This document shows, piece by piece, positions 61,640-64,000 of a stretch of 64,000 nucleotides of DNA (position 1 is its first letter; the number at the start of each line of letters is the position of its first letter). A model generated the notes under the pieces. The model saw nothing but the letters and a program-made list of their open reading frames with translations, was not told the DNA's origin and did not search any database. The stretch covers positions 315,001 through 379,000 of the forward strand of contig JAIUJO010000144.1 of the NCBI GenBank assembly GCA_023846275.1, in the 5' to 3' direction. The position numbers and the translations under genes are program-made. This DNA comes from Vanilla planifolia (taxonomy: Eukaryota > Streptophyta > Magnoliopsida > Asparagales > Orchidaceae).

Positions 61640-64000
61640 CTCAAATCACTGCAACAAAAAGAAGAATCGACTTTGAAAACATTTTGTTATCCTTTCCTTA
61701 ATCAACTAATGTAGTGAATGTAGATTGGAAAAGGACTATTAGATGAAGCCTAATATATAATTTTACCACTAAATTTAGTAGATCTTTATTAGCTTTAAAG
61801 AAATGGTGTAGAAAAAAAGTTAATAATATCCTTTAAAAATGATATTGAAGATTTGGTGGCATCCTTAATTGAGATTAAAGATATTCTTGTGCAATTTTAC
61901 AAAAAGAAGCTATGTAACCTTGTGTATTATGAGCCTTCCTCATAATTCCAACCTTTTTGAATTATTGATAGTGAATAAGCAACTACAATTGTGGCCATAA
62001 CCAATGACGATGATATCAAAGCCACAATGATGTCCATCCAAAGAAATAAATCCTGTATTATGGATGGCATCTCCACTGAATTTGTGCTTGGTTATTAGAT
62101 GATCACATAGTTGAATAGTGTTATAGTAGTGAAATGATTCTTTAATGATAGCTTTATGCCAAAACATTGAAAAAACTCACTTGTCATACTTTTCCCTGAA
62201 GTTTAATGGGCATCCAAACTAAAGCAATTCAGGCTCAGTAGCATTTGTAATGTGATTTATAAAGTACTGACTAAACATTTTTTTGGCTAGACTAAAGGTA
62301 GTCCTTCCTACAATTATTTCTTTGGAGTAAGTTGCTTTTTTGCCAGGTCATGCTATATCTAATAATATTTCTTTATCACAAAAAATGTCTACTAGTTTGC
62401 ACCTATGAACCTCCATAGAAGGTTTGACAGTGCTAAAATAGATATGGACCAAGGTTATAACAAGGTAAGCTAGACATTTGTGCTAGGCATTCTTAAGAAT
62501 TTTTGGTAATCTACACTTTCGTGTGATTGGATTTAGACCTATATCATTGCATCGAGATTTGGGAATAGTTTAGTGGTATCCCTCTGCTATGGATCAAAAT
62601 AATTAGGATACTAGATAAGATGTCCTCTCTCACCATACTTTGTTACTATTATGACTGAGCATCTTCTTGTCTTGTTCAATACTAGATTAATCATGTTGTC
62701 TTGGTGGGTTGAGAATTCTCCATTCTTCCCTTATGATTATTCATATATAATAAATTAAAGATGATGATTTATGCACATGTATTTTCTATAATAAGAAATA
62801 TTTAGGACACTACAGAGTAGTAAAGGCATCATTCAGGTTACGTAGTGAATCTAAAAAAATTTTAAGTGTTATTTAGAAAGCAAATTAAGCCAAAATATAA
62901 GAAGATGATTACAAAAAACTATATATGTCCTAGGCTATTAAATTAAAATATTTAGGAATACCAATTATAGTTACCAAACTTGAACAAAAGACTTGAATTT
63001 CATTATTAATCATGTTGAAAACAAGTCAAGGTTGATGATTAGGTCATTATCAAGATGAGCTATAATGTTCATGATTAACTAAGCGTTACCCATTGTTTTT
63101 TCTTATTGTTTAGCCTACATGTTAAATTCAAATGACACATTATAAAGCTAGCGAAATTTTTGCATTGTTACTTGTGGAGTAGTTCAAATAATAGTAACAA
63201 AATAAATTATACCTATTAAGAAATGATAAGTCCACTTAAGGATGTGAAGGACTCAGAGTTTGCAATACTGTCGATGTGGTGGTCAATGTTTATTGAAAAG
63301 CTCTATTAGGAGGTTATTACATCACAACAATGTTTGTGGGTTTAAGTCTTTAGGTCAAAATGCTTTATAACAAATAGTACTTTCTATATACAATGTGGTG
63401 CATCTCATATTTGTAAGTTACTAAATATTGTAGCCCCTTGGCCAACAAACAATATAACTTGGTAGATTGTTGTAGATAATTTTGTTACCTTTTTGTTGGT
63501 TAGTTGGGTTTCTTCCTATTGCTACTTGGTCAACCTACCTTAACATGTATATGGAACATCCAATATTAGTAATAGAGTTGGTGAAATAGATGTGCTTTGC
63601 TTCAAATTGAGAGAATATGTGGTGTTGGAATTAAAGACTATACACATTTGAAGTGATATGACCCATAATTCTTCAAGGAAGGATGTCACATGTGTTTGGA
63701 AAGTGTAAGAGCAACCTTAGGTAAACATTTTCCTATCGAGAATAGCATTAGATCTACTTTCTACTTGCACCTGGCTTCATGCAAGAGGGATTGAGACTTC
63801 TAATTTTGTCCCTGGGAATGTACTACCATTGAAGCAGTGCAACATAATTTTTAGGAGTGCCATATTATGAAAGAACCTGGTTTAGTAGCTTTTTAAATGA
63901 TTACTTAATGCTTAGTGGGATTAACTATTGGGATGTCACTTCTATTTTGAGCTCCTCAATCAAATGTCTTCGAATATACAGGTGGCAACAACTTCTTCAG
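61640..64000 (+). mobile_element. LINE (plant L1 type), 5'-truncated, cut by the window end
   Basis: It begins in the linker after the endonuclease: LSTKFSRSLLALKKW (about 61,769) matches LSTKLNRALSTSKKWS at 53,508 in the more complete copy. It continues with FRLSSICNVIYKVLTK (about 62,231, RPISLCNVIYKV..TK block), an RT core piece near 62,615-62,700 (MSSLTILCYYYD, the RT LSPYLxxI region), and the C-terminal connection. From about 63,000 it matches 27,415 onward; 63,690-63,800 (aaccttaggtaaacattttcc, then ggcttcatgcaag) equals 28,210-28,290. Frameshifts and stops are frequent. The RNase H end lies beyond the window. Confidence 0.8.

Overview
The window is AT-rich eukaryotic DNA from a land plant. 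Three things point there: exons of a plant KIN-7O-type (CENP-E-like) kinesin with consensus GT-AG introns, plant-type L1 LINEs that carry an RNase H-like C-terminus, and a Ty3/gypsy integrase remnant. Old nested repeats and dispersed exons suggest a large, repeat-bloated genome; a gymnosperm is possible, but the sequence does not prove it. Almost every open stretch above 60 codons is a chance ORF or a repeat fragment. Several begin with TTG or GTG rather than ATG. I see no complete protein-coding gene, no tRNA, no rRNA and no CRISPR.

Layout. 1-2,945 is one arm of an old dispersed duplication that ends in a LINE reverse-transcriptase fragment. 2,953-3,930 is a ~1 kb repeat, present inverted at 36,993-38,090. 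5,790-13,589 holds ordered, decayed exons of the coiled-coil tail of a KIN-7O-like kinesin, with a probable further tail exon at 18,631-18,864 and an 841-bp tandem duplication of three exons inside it. 20,570-21,345 is a minus-strand gypsy integrase relic. 21,707-26,800 is the second arm of the dispersed duplication and runs into a LINE (to about 29,100). The end of that LINE, with about 1 kb of following sequence, is tandemly duplicated (27,415-30,120 and 30,121-32,826). At 35,385-35,684 the first two exons of a KIN-7O-like motor domain appear with ATG, frame and splice sites intact. 36,993-38,090 is the inverted repeat copy, interrupted by a long (AC)n(AT)n microsatellite. 39,587-41,656 and 41,680-43,749 are near-identical copies on either side of a 23-N assembly gap. 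From 47,150 to the end there are two diverged blocks, each followed by a LINE: block plus nearly full-length LINE (47,150-56,640), then block plus 5'-truncated LINE (57,890-64,000).

All LINE copies and all kinesin pieces lie on the plus strand. The kinesin tail lies upstream of the kinesin head, so the two cannot be one colinear gene. They are either pieces of two tandem copies or the product of a rearrangement. The only piece that still looks functional is the two-exon kinesin 5' end. I found no convincing undescribed system. The most useful observations are the split kinesin locus, the probable false duplication at the gap, the uneven divergence of the 2.7-kb tandem repeat, and a microsatellite that expanded inside a dated repeat copy.
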